Shown here one piece after another: positions 49,201-59,858 of a stretch of 64,000 nucleotides of DNA (the first letter of the stretch is position 1; the number at the start of each line of letters is the position of its first letter). The DNA is from Trebouxia sp. TZW2008 (taxonomy: Eukaryota > Chlorophyta > Trebouxiophyceae > Trebouxiales > Trebouxiaceae), in NCBI GenBank assembly GCA_002118135.1, contig BDIU01000385.1:1-64000 (forward strand). Reading direction: 5' to 3'. The notes under the pieces were generated by a model. It was not told where the DNA came from and did not search any database. It saw nothing but the letters and a program-made list of their open reading frames with translations. The translations under genes were made by a program, and so were the position numbers.

Positions 49201-52200
49201 CTAGCAAGCAGGCTGAGTATGTGAGGCACAAGTTGTGTCAAACAAGCAGCATCCACGCATGCCTGGACAAGCACTCATATAATCATTGTGTTGTTTATAA
49301 GTACAATGGTAGCATAGATCACAAACATAATACCCTTGACACTATCTAGCACATGTGCTAGGGATGTGAGGCACAAGTCATATAGGTCCAGCAACTGCCA
49401 TGACTTCAGGTGCGCCTGTCTCGGCAGAGAGGTGATTTTCTGTACCATTCAAGACAGGATTCTATCAGCAATTCATAGCAGTTGAGCGTATTGTGGCAGA
49501 GCAGCTCAAAGACAACGTGGCAGCTTTGCAATGATAGCCGTCAAGACACAGAACTGCAGCAATACCCTGAGCTACTCTGCAACAAGATGCTCAATGGCAA
49601 CGAAGAAGAAGTATGGCTGAAACCGATGTGTTGGACGTTGCTGCCAACCATACAGCAAACAGCCAGACCAGATTTTCACATGATATTCTTTGCTATTACC
49701 AGAAACTTTGCAGTCAGATGGCTGCAAGGCACTTGGCCTATGCAGACACATGTGACAACAGCTCTACATCATGAGTGAGAGCTGCATCCCACCCCCAGCA
49801 AGCTGCTGTGCATCAAGACACCATGCACACACATCATGCATACATACTTGATGTTGTTGCATGATACCTTGATCTACAGATACAATTGTCCTGTGTCATG
49901 CGCACCACGTCCCATCATGAGAGCTACGACCACACCCACAAGAACACATCGCATAGCCATACAGACCCGTCAGCATAGCTTTTGAGCATTGGCAGATGCA
50001 TAGCTCAGCTTGTATGGTGCTAGAACTATACAAGCTTGCAATTTCAGGGGCTGGTAACTGCACACTTGAACTTCTGCTGGCACTGAATACGAGTTCATAC
50101 CTGAGTACTGAGTAGTTTACTTAATTCATAACATTCTCTGACATACTTGCATGAAGCAGTCCATTGCATCAATATGGACCTGGTTGCTGGGTTATAGAGC
50201 CTTCCTAACAAGCGTGCTGAATGAATGATGCGTACCTCAGCTTCTGCAGGTACTGTGTAAGCCTCCTCTGGTGCAGTGTGTGACAGGTTTGCTTTGATGG
50301 GGTCTGGGTGCAGGTAGCAGAACCAGTTGTCTGGCAGAGAACCTGGGTGTGTGCCTGGAGGCATTTTGCGCCATTTCAGACACTGGGGAAAGTCGCACTG
50401 CACCCACAGATCGTCTGGGATTCTCTCCTCCACAGCTGCAGCATCAAAGAGTCGTGTTGCTGTCGAGTGATCTCAATTTGTAGATGCTCTCCTCCGTATA
50501 CTGACTTGGGCATCAAAGCACAGGCTAGCACAGACTGCTGCTGGTGCAAAACTGACATGATCTTGGTGAAGAAGCTTGTACCTATGCTGATGGGTTGATT
50601 TCATGCAGAGGCATGAACGGACATGCAAATGGGAAATTGCTGCTGGCACAAGGATGAATCTATTTGCAGGATGGAAATGGGACGTGTGTCAAGCATGCTG
50701 ATGAGATGCAGCCATGAACACATGTTGGGGATATTGTGCGACTACATGGAATCATACGCTGAGGCTGAGGCGTAAGTTGGGAGTTGCGGATGCGGCCGCT
50801 CCTAGCAGGGGTATGGGGCAGTGGGCGAGGGGTCTTGCCCAGCCTGTCCATCTTCTCCCACCAATAGACTTTCAGCACTTGTCCCAGCTTGTTGATCATG
50901 TTCCTGCAGGACATCAGTATCATAGCAGTTTTGTAGTAGGTGAGCTCAACCACCAGGTGGCCTTGAAGCAGCTGGCGCCTGCCTAACAAACTAGACATGT
51001 ACAAAGCTGATGCCATTGTGTAATGATTATTAGGTGCGGATGCAAGGCCAACATCAGATGCAAACTGTAGTGTGTGTGCTGTGAAGCACAGGCATGCAGT
51101 AACAAACCTGCAAAAGCGAAGTTGTAGCATTTGGAGTGTTGATGATGGATTGCAAGGTGCGCACAACAAGAGTTGCACTGGACAAACTACCATGCGTGTC
51201 ATCCTAGCCACTTAACAATCAACAGGAGCCAGCAACACAAAATCTGAGCAGAATCACACATGCAATGTAAAGTCATGCAACACATATGCGTGCAATGCTG
51301 CAGGACAGCTTGCAGCCGGAAGTTGCAGTCATGCCTGTAGGCAGGGGTGTCATCAAAATCCTGTTTGTTGTGGGTCGGCTGCAGGAAGTCTGCCTCCACC
51401 ACCCCCAGTACCCCCAGCCCCTTGTCATTGGGCTCCAGTTGGGGACCCACCCTGCATCAGAGTCGGCTTACTAACCCTTGAACAGTTCAAATAAGATCAA
51501 GGCATTGACTTGTTTCCTGAGCCTGACATCAATGTAAACAAAGACTGCATACCCCGTGAGTCAGCCAGAGTTTTGAGGTGGGGAGGTGGTTGACCAACAG
51601 GTAAGCAGTGTTTGGCCACCTAAACAAGACCGTGGATCAACTAGCTAGTCAATGATTGAGACAGAGTGATTAAGACATAAATGTCCAGATCATTCTTCTG
51701 CTAGTCAATGATCAAGAGACCTATTTAGCTGGCCATCACCAATCTGCCAGCCACACACGATGCTGCTTGTTGCAGCTTCTCTTGCCACTGGCATGCTTCT
51801 TTTTCGACGTTCAATGTAAGCAGACAGACATGAACCTTTTCATCAAGTGTCAGGCGACATCGTCAATGCAGCAGCAACATGGCAAAGGCCTTGAGCCAGT
51901 GCTTGAGGGGCTGACGCATATGTGTGGTGGCTTAGGATTTTTACTATCAGCACCTTCGCAGCAGTCCAGACTGCTGCAGCGCAAAGTAAGCAGCCAGGAC
52001 AGCTGTATGTAACGCTCACAGGGCAAGGCAGGGGCAGATGCACCAGAGTACCATAATAGAGCAAATGCAACTTTGACAGCAGAGCAATAGCGAAGACATC
52101 AGAGTGGATCAACAGAGGAAGTATAGCAAGTTGATGTAAAAGAGCTGTAAGTGAGTCATGCATGCAGAATCGGCTTCATATGATAACTGAGGCACAATGA

Positions 52201-54861
52201 AGACAAAGAGAAGTATGAAAGACAACCTGTGGTATGGCCTGATGAGCCTGTTCCTGTGGTACAGCATCATGCCATACAGGTTCTCATTCTCAGTGTTGAA
52301 GCCCAGCTCAATGTCACATCTGAAGTCTGGGTTGCTTTGCGGTCTGTAAGTCTCCTGGATCTTGTCGCGTAACAAGCTGGTCATTCGCTTGACTTTGACC
52401 TTCTTCTCACGGATGAAGATCTGCGTATCATGCGGGTATGTTGGCATGCAAGCAATGCAGTTTGTCAGTATGACAAGTTGCAGGCTGATGCAGTTTGTGC
52501 ATTTATCTGTCGTGTATGTTGCATATGATTGTAGGCATGCTGTTACCATTCAAACAAATTCATGTCTGTCATGCTAATCAAGCATTCCATGTGAGCTGGC
52601 ATTCATGCTCAGGATGTGCATCAAGCAAAGTTACAGCCAAGGCCAATGCATAGCTTCCATTTAACCATGTTTGGTAACGCACAGAAGCTTTTGAAGTGCA
52701 ATTCAACTGCAATGGTAGAGCTGCCTACCTGCATGCGTGGAACCTTGTACAACACTGACACATACTGCCTCAAGCTGTAGTCCAATGGCACATCAACCTG
52801 CAACACATTTACAGGTGAACATATTCTAAGCAATACAAGGTACAACATGCTCATTTGTTGAAGATGGAATACAGGCGAATGCCACAAAGCATGGTGTGGA
52901 TGACACGCTCTCAGGTATCGCACATTGTGGATTTGGTGAATAAAGTGCCAAGAAAGGCTGAAGCATTGTGTTTGACTGCACAGGTAATTGATTCTGTGGG
53001 TGCAGGCAACGCTGTATGCAGCCTAACAATGTGTTCTGCTACATCAACTGAGACCAGCCTTGCAGGTGCTCAGCTCCTTGGAAGGCAGCTTTTGGCTGAT
53101 AGGCCAACACACCTCCTTAGGCTGTGTTGCACGAGTCTGCTGGTAGTTTGTGGGAGGGCTAGTAGAGCCTGCTTCTGGGTGGTCTGCTGCAATGCGAATG
53201 TCTGATGCATCAGCGTCAAAATCCAGTTCCAGCTGGTCAGCTGTGTTGCGGCGCAGGTTGCTAATGATGACGATGGTGCCTGTGCCTTGTATTGCATCAA
53301 GCTGCATCAGCAGGCCTGCCTCTTCCTGCATATCAGCCTTGCCTGGATCGATGCTGCAAGCCAGCAACGGCAGGCAGTGGACATTGACCAAAATCTGAGC
53401 ACAACTTGACCATAGCACAGCACTATGTCTGCCTCTTGCATACTTGGACAGCAGTATCGAGGTTGGAGCTTGCAGCATACAATGGGCACATTAGAGGCAG
53501 CTGCTTAGCTGGCGTGTTTTGAACACTGGCAATCTTGCGCTTTACTACCTGAATTGACAGCAAGAGCATGGCCTGTCATGGATCAGACGGGCAGCTGGAT
53601 CCCAGACAGAGGAGATAAACAACATGCAAGGGTGTACATGCATGAGTATGTATGCATGCCGTACGCATTACCTGGAAAACAGAGAACTCACGTATTGCCT
53701 GAAGGCTCTGCTGCACATCATCAGCATCAACATTCAGGCACCGCCCGTCAAGATCCCATGTTATCATGGGCACCAAGATTTCCTCTGCCTGCATGGCCTG
53801 CACAAACAAATGTCTGCGTCGGTCGTTGCTTCCATGCAATATGGCTTTACTGTGCACAAGGCAATGATGCAGCTCAGACGCAGTTCAACACAGTTTGCAT
53901 CGTTGTCTGCAGTGATTTGCATGCGGTGGGCGTTGACTGAGGGGATGACCTAGTGCTCAGAGCTGATATGAGATCCACACTTGCATTTGAGTCATGGAGC
54001 TTATGTGTAGATGATGAACCTGCCTTGAGGAAGGTTTGTGACAGAAAGCCCACAGATTGGCTGTCTGTGTGCTTTGTCAGAACCAGAGCATCTTGACCCA
54101 AGCGCATGCTGCCTGACTTGAACCTGAAAGCAAACCAGCTTTTGTTGCTCGCTGATCAAAATGCATATTTGGGCATCACAGCAGAGCTTTGCATGCAATG
54201 TTTCACAAACTCCAAAATCTGAAAGCAACAGCTTTTGCTGGAATGCATCAGCTGTTCATATATACATATATGCTAGCTGTTGACAGAGTAGGCTGGAGCT
54301 CGTACCCACTCCCATACTTGCCAATTGGCCTGCGCATCAAACAGAGGGAGGCTTCAGTTGCAGTCGCTATGCTGTTGTTATTGTAACAGGACGTGCTAAG
54401 GATGTGTTATTGCTATACTACCTGTGACCATTCACTTCCTTCTTGTCGCTGTGACCAAAACCCAGCATTTTGTGCAAGGTGTCTGGCGTCATCCCCCCTC
54501 CATTGTCCATGAAGACCTTTTGCAACATAGAGTGAGCAGTCCAAGCGGACAGATGCCAGCAGCTGGAAACTTCAGTCAAAAAATTAGACTCACCAAGCAA
54601 TCGATCCCGTCGAAGTTTTGCATGTCAATGCAGAACCTACAAACACAACGCTTGCTAAGGACATGGCTTTGGGCTACCATGCAGTTGCTCCGACGTGAGG
54701 CGTGCGTACTGTTGGGCTCTGACATCCGGATCCATTGCATTGTCGAGAAGCTCTGCGATAGCACCGAATGGCCAGCGATGTGAGGTTGAGTTCGAGTTGA
54801 GAAACTTGGGGTGGATCTTGCTGTGCTTAACATGCGTGTATAGCGCCGGCGCTGCCGGCAT
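46244..54861 (-). CDS. MORC-family GHKL ATPase with CW zinc finger and long coiled-coil tail
   Basis: Minus-strand model, 17 exons, 855 residues: 54861-54710, 54636-54594, 54516-54422, 54329-54306, 54123-54024, 53788-53672, 53325-53113, 52797-52729, 52420-52227, 51451-51335, 50903-50758, 50435-50236, 48957-48835, 48156-48016, 47632-47430, 47143-47002, 46732-46244. The ATPase has the N-box ELLDNAMD (37-44; Glu37 and Asn41), DNGGGM (69-74) and [15 protein letters not shown] (100-114). S5-like transducer motifs follow ([24 protein letters not shown]). A CW zinc finger spans about 434-481 ([26 protein letters not shown]). The tail is Gln/Glu-rich coiled coil (530-690) and ends in a helical acid-rich segment. 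MORCs compact chromatin and silence transposons in plants. Frame is open 18 codons upstream of the ATG to an acceptor-like CTGCAG, so the N-terminus may be longer. Introns 5 and 10 use GC donors. Confidence 0.88.
48256..48345 (-). repeat. truncated second copy of the MORC tail exon 14
   Basis: On the minus strand this begins after a CAG acceptor and reads [20 protein letters not shown], nearly the same as the start of the exon at 48156 ([20 protein letters not shown]). It lies about 180 bp upstream in gene direction. After AAKELLF there is no donor, so it is probably a decayed duplicate, although use as an alternative exon cannot be excluded. Confidence 0.75.
48585..48750 (-). repeat. two decayed copies of the donor end of MORC exon 13
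   Basis: On the plus strand, the words GCAGACCTGCTATCTTTGCC (near 48709) and GCAGACCTGTTGTCATTGCT (near 48587) echo GCAAACCTGTTGTCGTTGCC at the true exon end (48829), each followed by TGACTTGC and a CTC-rich run. Spacing is about 120 bp. All lie downstream of the real donor in the same intron. Confidence 0.75.
49036..49176. repeat. fold-back repeat inside a MORC intron
   Basis: A 26-base arm at 49036-49061 matches the reverse complement of 49151-49176 with three mismatches; the core is ATTGTTATCAGTGGTTGT against ACAACTACTGATAACAAT. The sequence around it is A/T-rich with AAC and CATCAT runs, unlike its neighbours. Could be a small fold-back or MITE-like insertion. Confidence 0.6.
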
Positions 54862-55907
54862 CTTGAGCGACACGACCGACGCAAATTCACTGTGTACTAT
54901 CTGGCCACTGCCTTTCTGCAGCACAAGCGCTGTATTGATCAAGTCACAGCGCGATCACGCATTGCAAAGTCAACTATGCTGCACTTCTGGCTTCGCTTCT
55001 CGCAATTGCAAAACTTCACTCAGTGAGCCAGAAAAGTCAGCTCATTCTCAGAGCACATCCCTGACACAGCAGAAAGCTGCAGCTGAAGGAGGGCAATAAT
55101 GCATTTGCACATGCTGCACGGCACGGGATCCATTGTCCTGTGACCTTCATGTGTTAATGCAGGCTTCAATTTGCAAGTCAGCACTGCAATGGTCTTGCAC
55201 ACCCCTTACTTCGTAGAATTGTTACACATGTTAAGGCATCGTTGATGAGCTGCCCACACCTGTGCGACGCTTCAGATGCATATAAAGTCATCAAGCTACC
55301 TCGGTGTTGTGGATTCCAAGAGATCACAGAGAGCAGCTTCTGTGTGGCATTCATGCCAAAACCCCAAGAAGGCCAAGACCAGTTGGGGTGAGACTTCAAA
55401 GTCCTGTAGACTTGTTGCCCAAGAAGCATGCTAAGGTATGCAACATTTTCTGCTTCACAAAAATCACTGGCAGCAGCAGGTCTTACAGCCCTGACACACA
55501 GCAATGCTCCCCAGCAAAAAATCTGCTCAGCAAAATCGCCTCAGCTGCCTGCTGCATTAAGCACTGCTCAATACAATCTTACACAAGTGTTTGCTGATGC
55601 CTCAGATGCACAGTGATTGCACACTGTTGATCTGCCTGAAGCCATTAAGGCAATCGAATAGTCAGCTGAAACAGAGAAACTGCAAAGTACTCACCTATAC
55701 TTTGTTGAACTCAGCGTTTATACACAAATCAGATGCTGATGATACACACCACAGCCATTGTCAGACTGAGTCCTCGACAGAGACTTGTCTGCAATGCTGT
55801 ACAGTAATTGAGCCGGAAGTCAAGGTCTGCCAGCATAGGGCTAACAGCATAGAGCAGGGTGCTATTACTGACATGTTGCCTCAGAATGTGCATGCCAAAA
55901 GGGATAG
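54862..55907. other. region between MORC and SS18 genes
   Basis: Should hold the MORC promoter and perhaps a 5' exon. Minus-strand open stretches at 55178-55504 have no convincing splice link. Confidence 0.35.
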
Positions 55908-56377
55908 CTACTGAGGCGCAGGCACTGCTTGTTGTTGAGATACTGTTCCTGTTGGCTCAGAGGCAGTCACTGGTGGAGGTTGTGCATCTGCTATTGATGC
56001 CAAGCGCATCAAGTTTGCCTGCAGCTTTTTCTGGTACCTGCAAAAGGCATGATGTGCATATCGACGATAAGATGTTGGCTTCACATGGCAACAGCATGCC
56101 TCACCCTGCACAGGCTTGCAGCTTTCCAGCGTTCATGTTTTCAAGAATGGCTTTGATGAGCTTTTCATTGTCTTCCAGCTCCTGCATTTCATCTGACACT
56201 AGTGACAAAACTGAGGCAACGACAGCTCTGCAAGCTGCTGATGGCTCGAAATGTGGCATAGCCTGATGATTTGAACAACTTATGGCCCGAGTGAGGTGCT
56301 GAGACTGATTTGGTCACCTGTTGAATTTGCTCCCGAGTAAGCACTTCAGGTGGTTGAGACTGTGGAGCTTGTGCCAT
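55908..56377 (-). CDS. SS18/GIF-type transcriptional coactivator, minimal form
   Basis: Minus-strand exons 56377-56318, 56181-56105 and 56037-55908 join in phase to an 88-residue protein. The SNH (SSXT) domain is nearly the whole protein: LTREQIQQELEDNEKLIKAI, then LENMNAGKLQACAGYQKKLQ, then ANLMRLASIADAQP. This matches the plant GIF/ANGUSTIFOLIA3 and animal SS18 pattern (QIQxxLDENxxLIxxIxxxQNxGKxxECxxYQxxLxxNLxxLAxIADAQ). The usual long Gln/Gly/Tyr-rich C-terminal half is reduced to about 20 residues (TGTVSQQQAVPAPQ). GIFs bridge GRF-type DNA-binding proteins and SWI/SNF remodelers in the nucleus. Its start is 590 bp from the divergent ELIP gene. Confidence 0.85.
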
Positions 56378-56966
56378 ACACAGTGCGTATTACGCAGAAG
56401 TCGGTCGCTACAAGGTCTGTGAAGCACCCTTGCTGAGGCACTGGTGCGCGTCGTGCACGAGTTGCTTTGCTGCTTAGGTGAACGCTGTGATCAACGTTGA
56501 CTGTGAGGCAATTGCCCGCTCCAACGCCGGGCAGCAGGCTGTCTCCTGCGTGCAGCACGTCGGCGGCGCCGCCTTGTTTGCTATGAGCAGCCAAAATTTA
56601 CAAAACTGAATGTCAATGAACACAAAGCTAAATGCTAGTGCCAAGCAATCGCACGCTGCGGATCGAGGTCCAGGACCTGCGTACGGCGTATAGGGAGCGT
56701 AAGCAGTCAATACGGCAGAACTACTTGGCGTAGCTGCCAGGCAGTGCAATTTTTTTACAGTCCCGCCAGAAATCCCCAAGCATTCTCAGCCAGAAAAGTT
56801 ACGTGGCTAGCAGGAAGACTCGATAGCATCGCTTGTCAGCGATCAAGTACATTGCCTATAACAAGCCAAACCTGCTGGACTTTCTGCAGATCTGCAATCA
56901 AACACTTTCTCAGTACCTGTACGCTCGTCTACCAGTCAAAGCTTTTTGTACCAGCAAAACATCAGC
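56378..56966. other. 590 bp divergent promoter region (SS18 / ELIP)
   Basis: Probably shared by the SS18-type gene (minus) and the ELIP gene (plus). Contains TATAACAAG near 56856 on the plus strand, about 110 bp before the ELIP ATG. Minus frames here have no motif. Confidence 0.4.
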
Positions 56967-58212
56967 ATGGCAGCCATGTTGACTGCATCGAGCGTCCGCC
57001 CTGTTATGCGAGTTTCGCACCAGTCATCAGCAAACACACTGCGCCCCTTCACATCACTGCGACCAGCTGCAGCACGCTCTTCATTGATCGTTCGTGCCAG
57101 CGGCGAGCAGACCAAGCAGCAGACCGACAGTCGCGACTCGTATCAGGTACGAGTATTGCGCCGTTGATGCCATTGAGTACGTCTAGCCAGTCTGCTTTGC
57201 ATTTCAGAATTTTCGTGTGCCTGAACTTGACGTTCTCTTTTCTGTCGTAAGGGCAGCTTATGTACCATAGCGGGCTTGACCGGCAATTGATCGTGTCTGC
57301 AGAAAATCGAGGAGCCGGTCAGGACAAACTTCCCTGAGAACACAGATTCTGGCGCACAGAATTTTGGACCCAAGCAGAGCGAAGCTGACCAGTTCTTCAA
57401 GAGCAAAGAGGCAAACCCCGACACCGAGTTCTTCGGCACTGAGGTTGGAGTTGCGGACGCGATGCGCTTCAAGGGAGCCGGTAGGTCGTGCAGTGCAGCA
57501 GTTGCTCTTGACTGCCTGTCTCACAGGACATTTAACGCTGCCCCTTGCCCCACTTGATTGCATCTGACAACTGTGTTCTTTGGTGTTGCAGCGCCTGAGG
57601 TCATCAACTGCAGACTGGCCATGCTTGGCTTTGTGGCAGCCATTGCAGTTGAGGCTGCTACTGGCAAGAACGTGATTGAGCAGGCTCAGGCAGCACCTCT
57701 GCCCATTGCTGGCATCTCCATCCTGTTCATTGTGGCTTCCATCATTCCCATTGTCAGGGGTGTGCCAAGGAGGGGTAACAGCATTTTCACAGCTGATGCT
57801 GAGCTCTGGAATGGACGTCTGGTGAGTTGCCCTGACTACTGCAGTTCTGCTGCATCTGCTGCGCAGCCACCGTCATGTGTACTTCCTGCATCTCTGCTAG
57901 CTGTACATTGTATTTTGCAGCACATGTGTTGTTTTGCGTCTTATTTTGTAAGTCATTGTGCTGTCTTGACTTGTCGCTACTGCTGCGAACTTGATGTCAG
58001 ACTTGCTAGTCATTTGCATGTGTTCTGCATAGGCACTGCTGTGCCGCCCTCCTGTTGCATTTGTGCTGGTCTGTGTTTCAAAGGGCAGCTGTGCCTCTGT
58101 TCCAACGCAACAGTCCCAATGGTGTTTGTGGACTTTGCAGGCCATGTTGGGTATTGCTTCCCTTTTCTGGAATGCCTACATCTCATCATCCAGCCTGACC
58201 CCTTTGACATAA
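56967..58212 (+). CDS. early-light-induced protein (ELIP)-like, three-helix chlorophyll a/b-binding family member
   Basis: Exons 56967-57146, 57303-57480, 57592-57821, 58141-58212; phases fit, 219 residues. Residues 1 to about 45 form a Ser/Arg-rich chloroplast transit peptide (MAAMLTASSVRPVMRVSHQS) ending near IVRA/SGEQ. Helix I carries the LHC motif ExxNxRLAM as PEVINCRLAMLGFVAA (about 121-136). Helix II is PIAGISILFIVASIIPI. Helix III repeats the motif as DAELWNGRLAMLGIASLFWN (about 188-207). The paired Glu/Arg and Asn residues are those that ligate chlorophyll and form inter-helix salt bridges. ELIPs sit in thylakoid membranes and protect against high light, cold or desiccation by binding free pigment. 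A TGTAA signal lies 232 bases downstream. The family call is firm; the subgroup (ELIP versus algal CBR) is not resolved. Confidence 0.92.
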
Positions 58213-58987
58213 GTCAGTTTGAGACATCTGCAGCTTTTATGTGGCCATTGTGGTGCCAAAGTGTACTTGTGAGATACAGAAGACACCACTTCAGAGAGCA
58301 AGTTTGAGAGTTGGCAGTTGCCACGTTATACTCAGCACTGCCAGTGGTTGCTCAATGCAAGTGTCTGCTGAATGAATTGCATAGCTCTGTTGTTGAATGA
58401 ATTTGATTATTTTATTGCTCTCAGGCTACGTTCAGATTGCACTTGTAAATTTCACCAGCTATAACTGTTTTATGAGCAAAGTGCGCGTGGCAAATGCCAG
58501 ATAGTTTTCTGCATAACAATTTAAGCAGCCTGAGGTCAGCTGCTATCGTTATATAACTTGCGACTTGAGGACAACACGGACAGTACAATACACCAGGTGG
58601 TGATCATGCTAGGCATAATCAAATAGACCAAATAATGCAAGTGCAGTCCACTGTCAGTGTGTGAGTTCAAGTTATGCGTTGCAATGAAGCATCTGACACA
58701 GACCTGCTGCAAAAATGACTTGCGGACCCGACACCCAATGATGATGAATGCACTGGTTGGAGCGAATCATTTTTCCTTGCACAAACTGCGTTGCGACAAT
58801 AATGTAGCCTGTGAGCAGCAACATCACACCTTTGACTGACACCTCAAATGCATGCTGCTCTGAATTGGCAGCAATTGACTTCTGGCATCCTGTGCCTGCC
58901 CTTGATTATTGTGCTGCATGCCAATTGAGACATGGTACTCTGATAGCAAACGCTAAGCTATGAGATGTTGAACATGGGCATTCGAGC
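58213..58987. other. 3' flank and intergenic sequence after ELIP
   Basis: Apart from TGTAA at 58444 nothing was recognised. A plus frame at 58657-58839 shows no motif. Confidence 0.45.
58444..58448 (+). terminator. TGTAA polyadenylation signal
   Basis: TGTAA in A/T-rich sequence 232 bases after the ELIP stop codon. Confidence 0.4.
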
Positions 58988-59143
58988 TCAAACTACATCT
59001 AAACTCAGCCACTTGAGCAGAAAATCGTAAGCGGTGGCAGCAATTGTGCTACCTGCTAGCAAAAGCAGGGCGTCCGTTGTTGACCCTGATTGCTGAGCGG
59101 TGCTTGCTGGAAGCAAATTCGCACTGCTAGCTTTGCGAGGTGT
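58988..59143 (-). CDS. possible 51-residue membrane-anchored ORF or terminal exon
   Basis: From ATG at 59143 the minus strand reads MTPRKASSANLLPASTAQQS, then a hydrophobic segment (TTDALLLLAGSTIAATAYDF) and ends LLKWLSLDVV-stop. The frame stays open further upstream without an obvious acceptor. It lies between the ELIP 3' end and the TruA gene. Composition resembles a tail anchor, but no partner exon or family supports it. Confidence 0.22.
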   Translation of the reverse strand, partial: TPRKASSANLLPASTAQQSGSTTDALLLLAGSTIAATAYDFLLKWLSLDVV

Positions 59144-59469
59144 CATTGCAGGTGCGGGCAAGTCTGCCCTTGCCAATTGTGGCGTGTCTCTTCAAATATC
59201 TGATCTTTAGCAATGCAGTGAACACTTGTAGAGCGGTAGCAGTACCCTGATGTGTATGGGTTCAGTGAGCAGCTGACAGTACAGGGACGTCAGGCGCCTC
59301 AAGGTGATGAAAACGCCTTTCGCGATAGTGCAACTTGAGCTGCAGCCCTCATGCCCATGCAGCTGAGTGACATCCGTTCCAGGGTCTTGGACAGGCATTA
59401 TGTCCGCTCAGTTGATCTGGCATCAACTAAGTGATCTGGAAGCCGATCCTAGCACCGCATTGTATATCA
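59144..59469. other. 3' flank of the TruA gene
   Basis: No coding or regulatory element recognised outside the tandem copies listed at 59470-59850. Confidence 0.4.
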
Positions 59470-59850
59470 AGCCAAATCCCAACACCGCACTGTATTGAGC
59501 CAAAGCAATGATGTTGCAACCTGTTCTCCACCACTTTGGCTTCCAAGCAGGGGCCTGCCATGCTCATCATGCCCGATCTCAGTATGGCACAGCACAGGCC
59601 TTATGTTGAGCTGTAGCAGTAATGGTACCATCTGTTTTTCACCAGTGTGGCTGCCATTTAGGGGTCCGCCATGCTTGTCATGCCCAATCTCAGTGTGGCA
59701 CAGCACAGGCCTCATGCTCAGCTGTAGCAGTGATGCTGTGCTGCCACTCATTCTTCACCAGTGTGGCTGCCAACCAGAGGTCCGCGCTGCTCGTCATGCC
59801 CAATCTCAGTGTGGCACAGCACATGCCTTGTATTGAGCTGTAGCAGTGAT
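59470..59850 (-). repeat. three further tandem copies of the TruA terminal-exon end
   Basis: The plus-strand words CACCACTTTGG or CACCAGTGTGG recur at 59529, 59640, 59756 and 59867, spaced 111, 116 and 111 bp. Each is followed by CTTCC/CTGCC, then a GGGGCCTGCC or AGGTCCGCG-like word and ATGCCCAATCTCAGTGTGGC. The unit at 59867-59935 is the coding end of TruA. The other three keep long open frames in one or another phase (HTEIGHDEHGRPLLGSQSGG) and could supply alternative C-termini. Confidence 0.85.
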
Positions 59851-59858
59851 GCCAGCAT

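Noticed and set aside
59470..59850. CRISPR-like regular repeat at 111-116 bp spacing
   Set aside because: The repeated unit is the whole period, copies are diverged and match the neighbouring exon; there are no spacers and the genome is eukaryotic.
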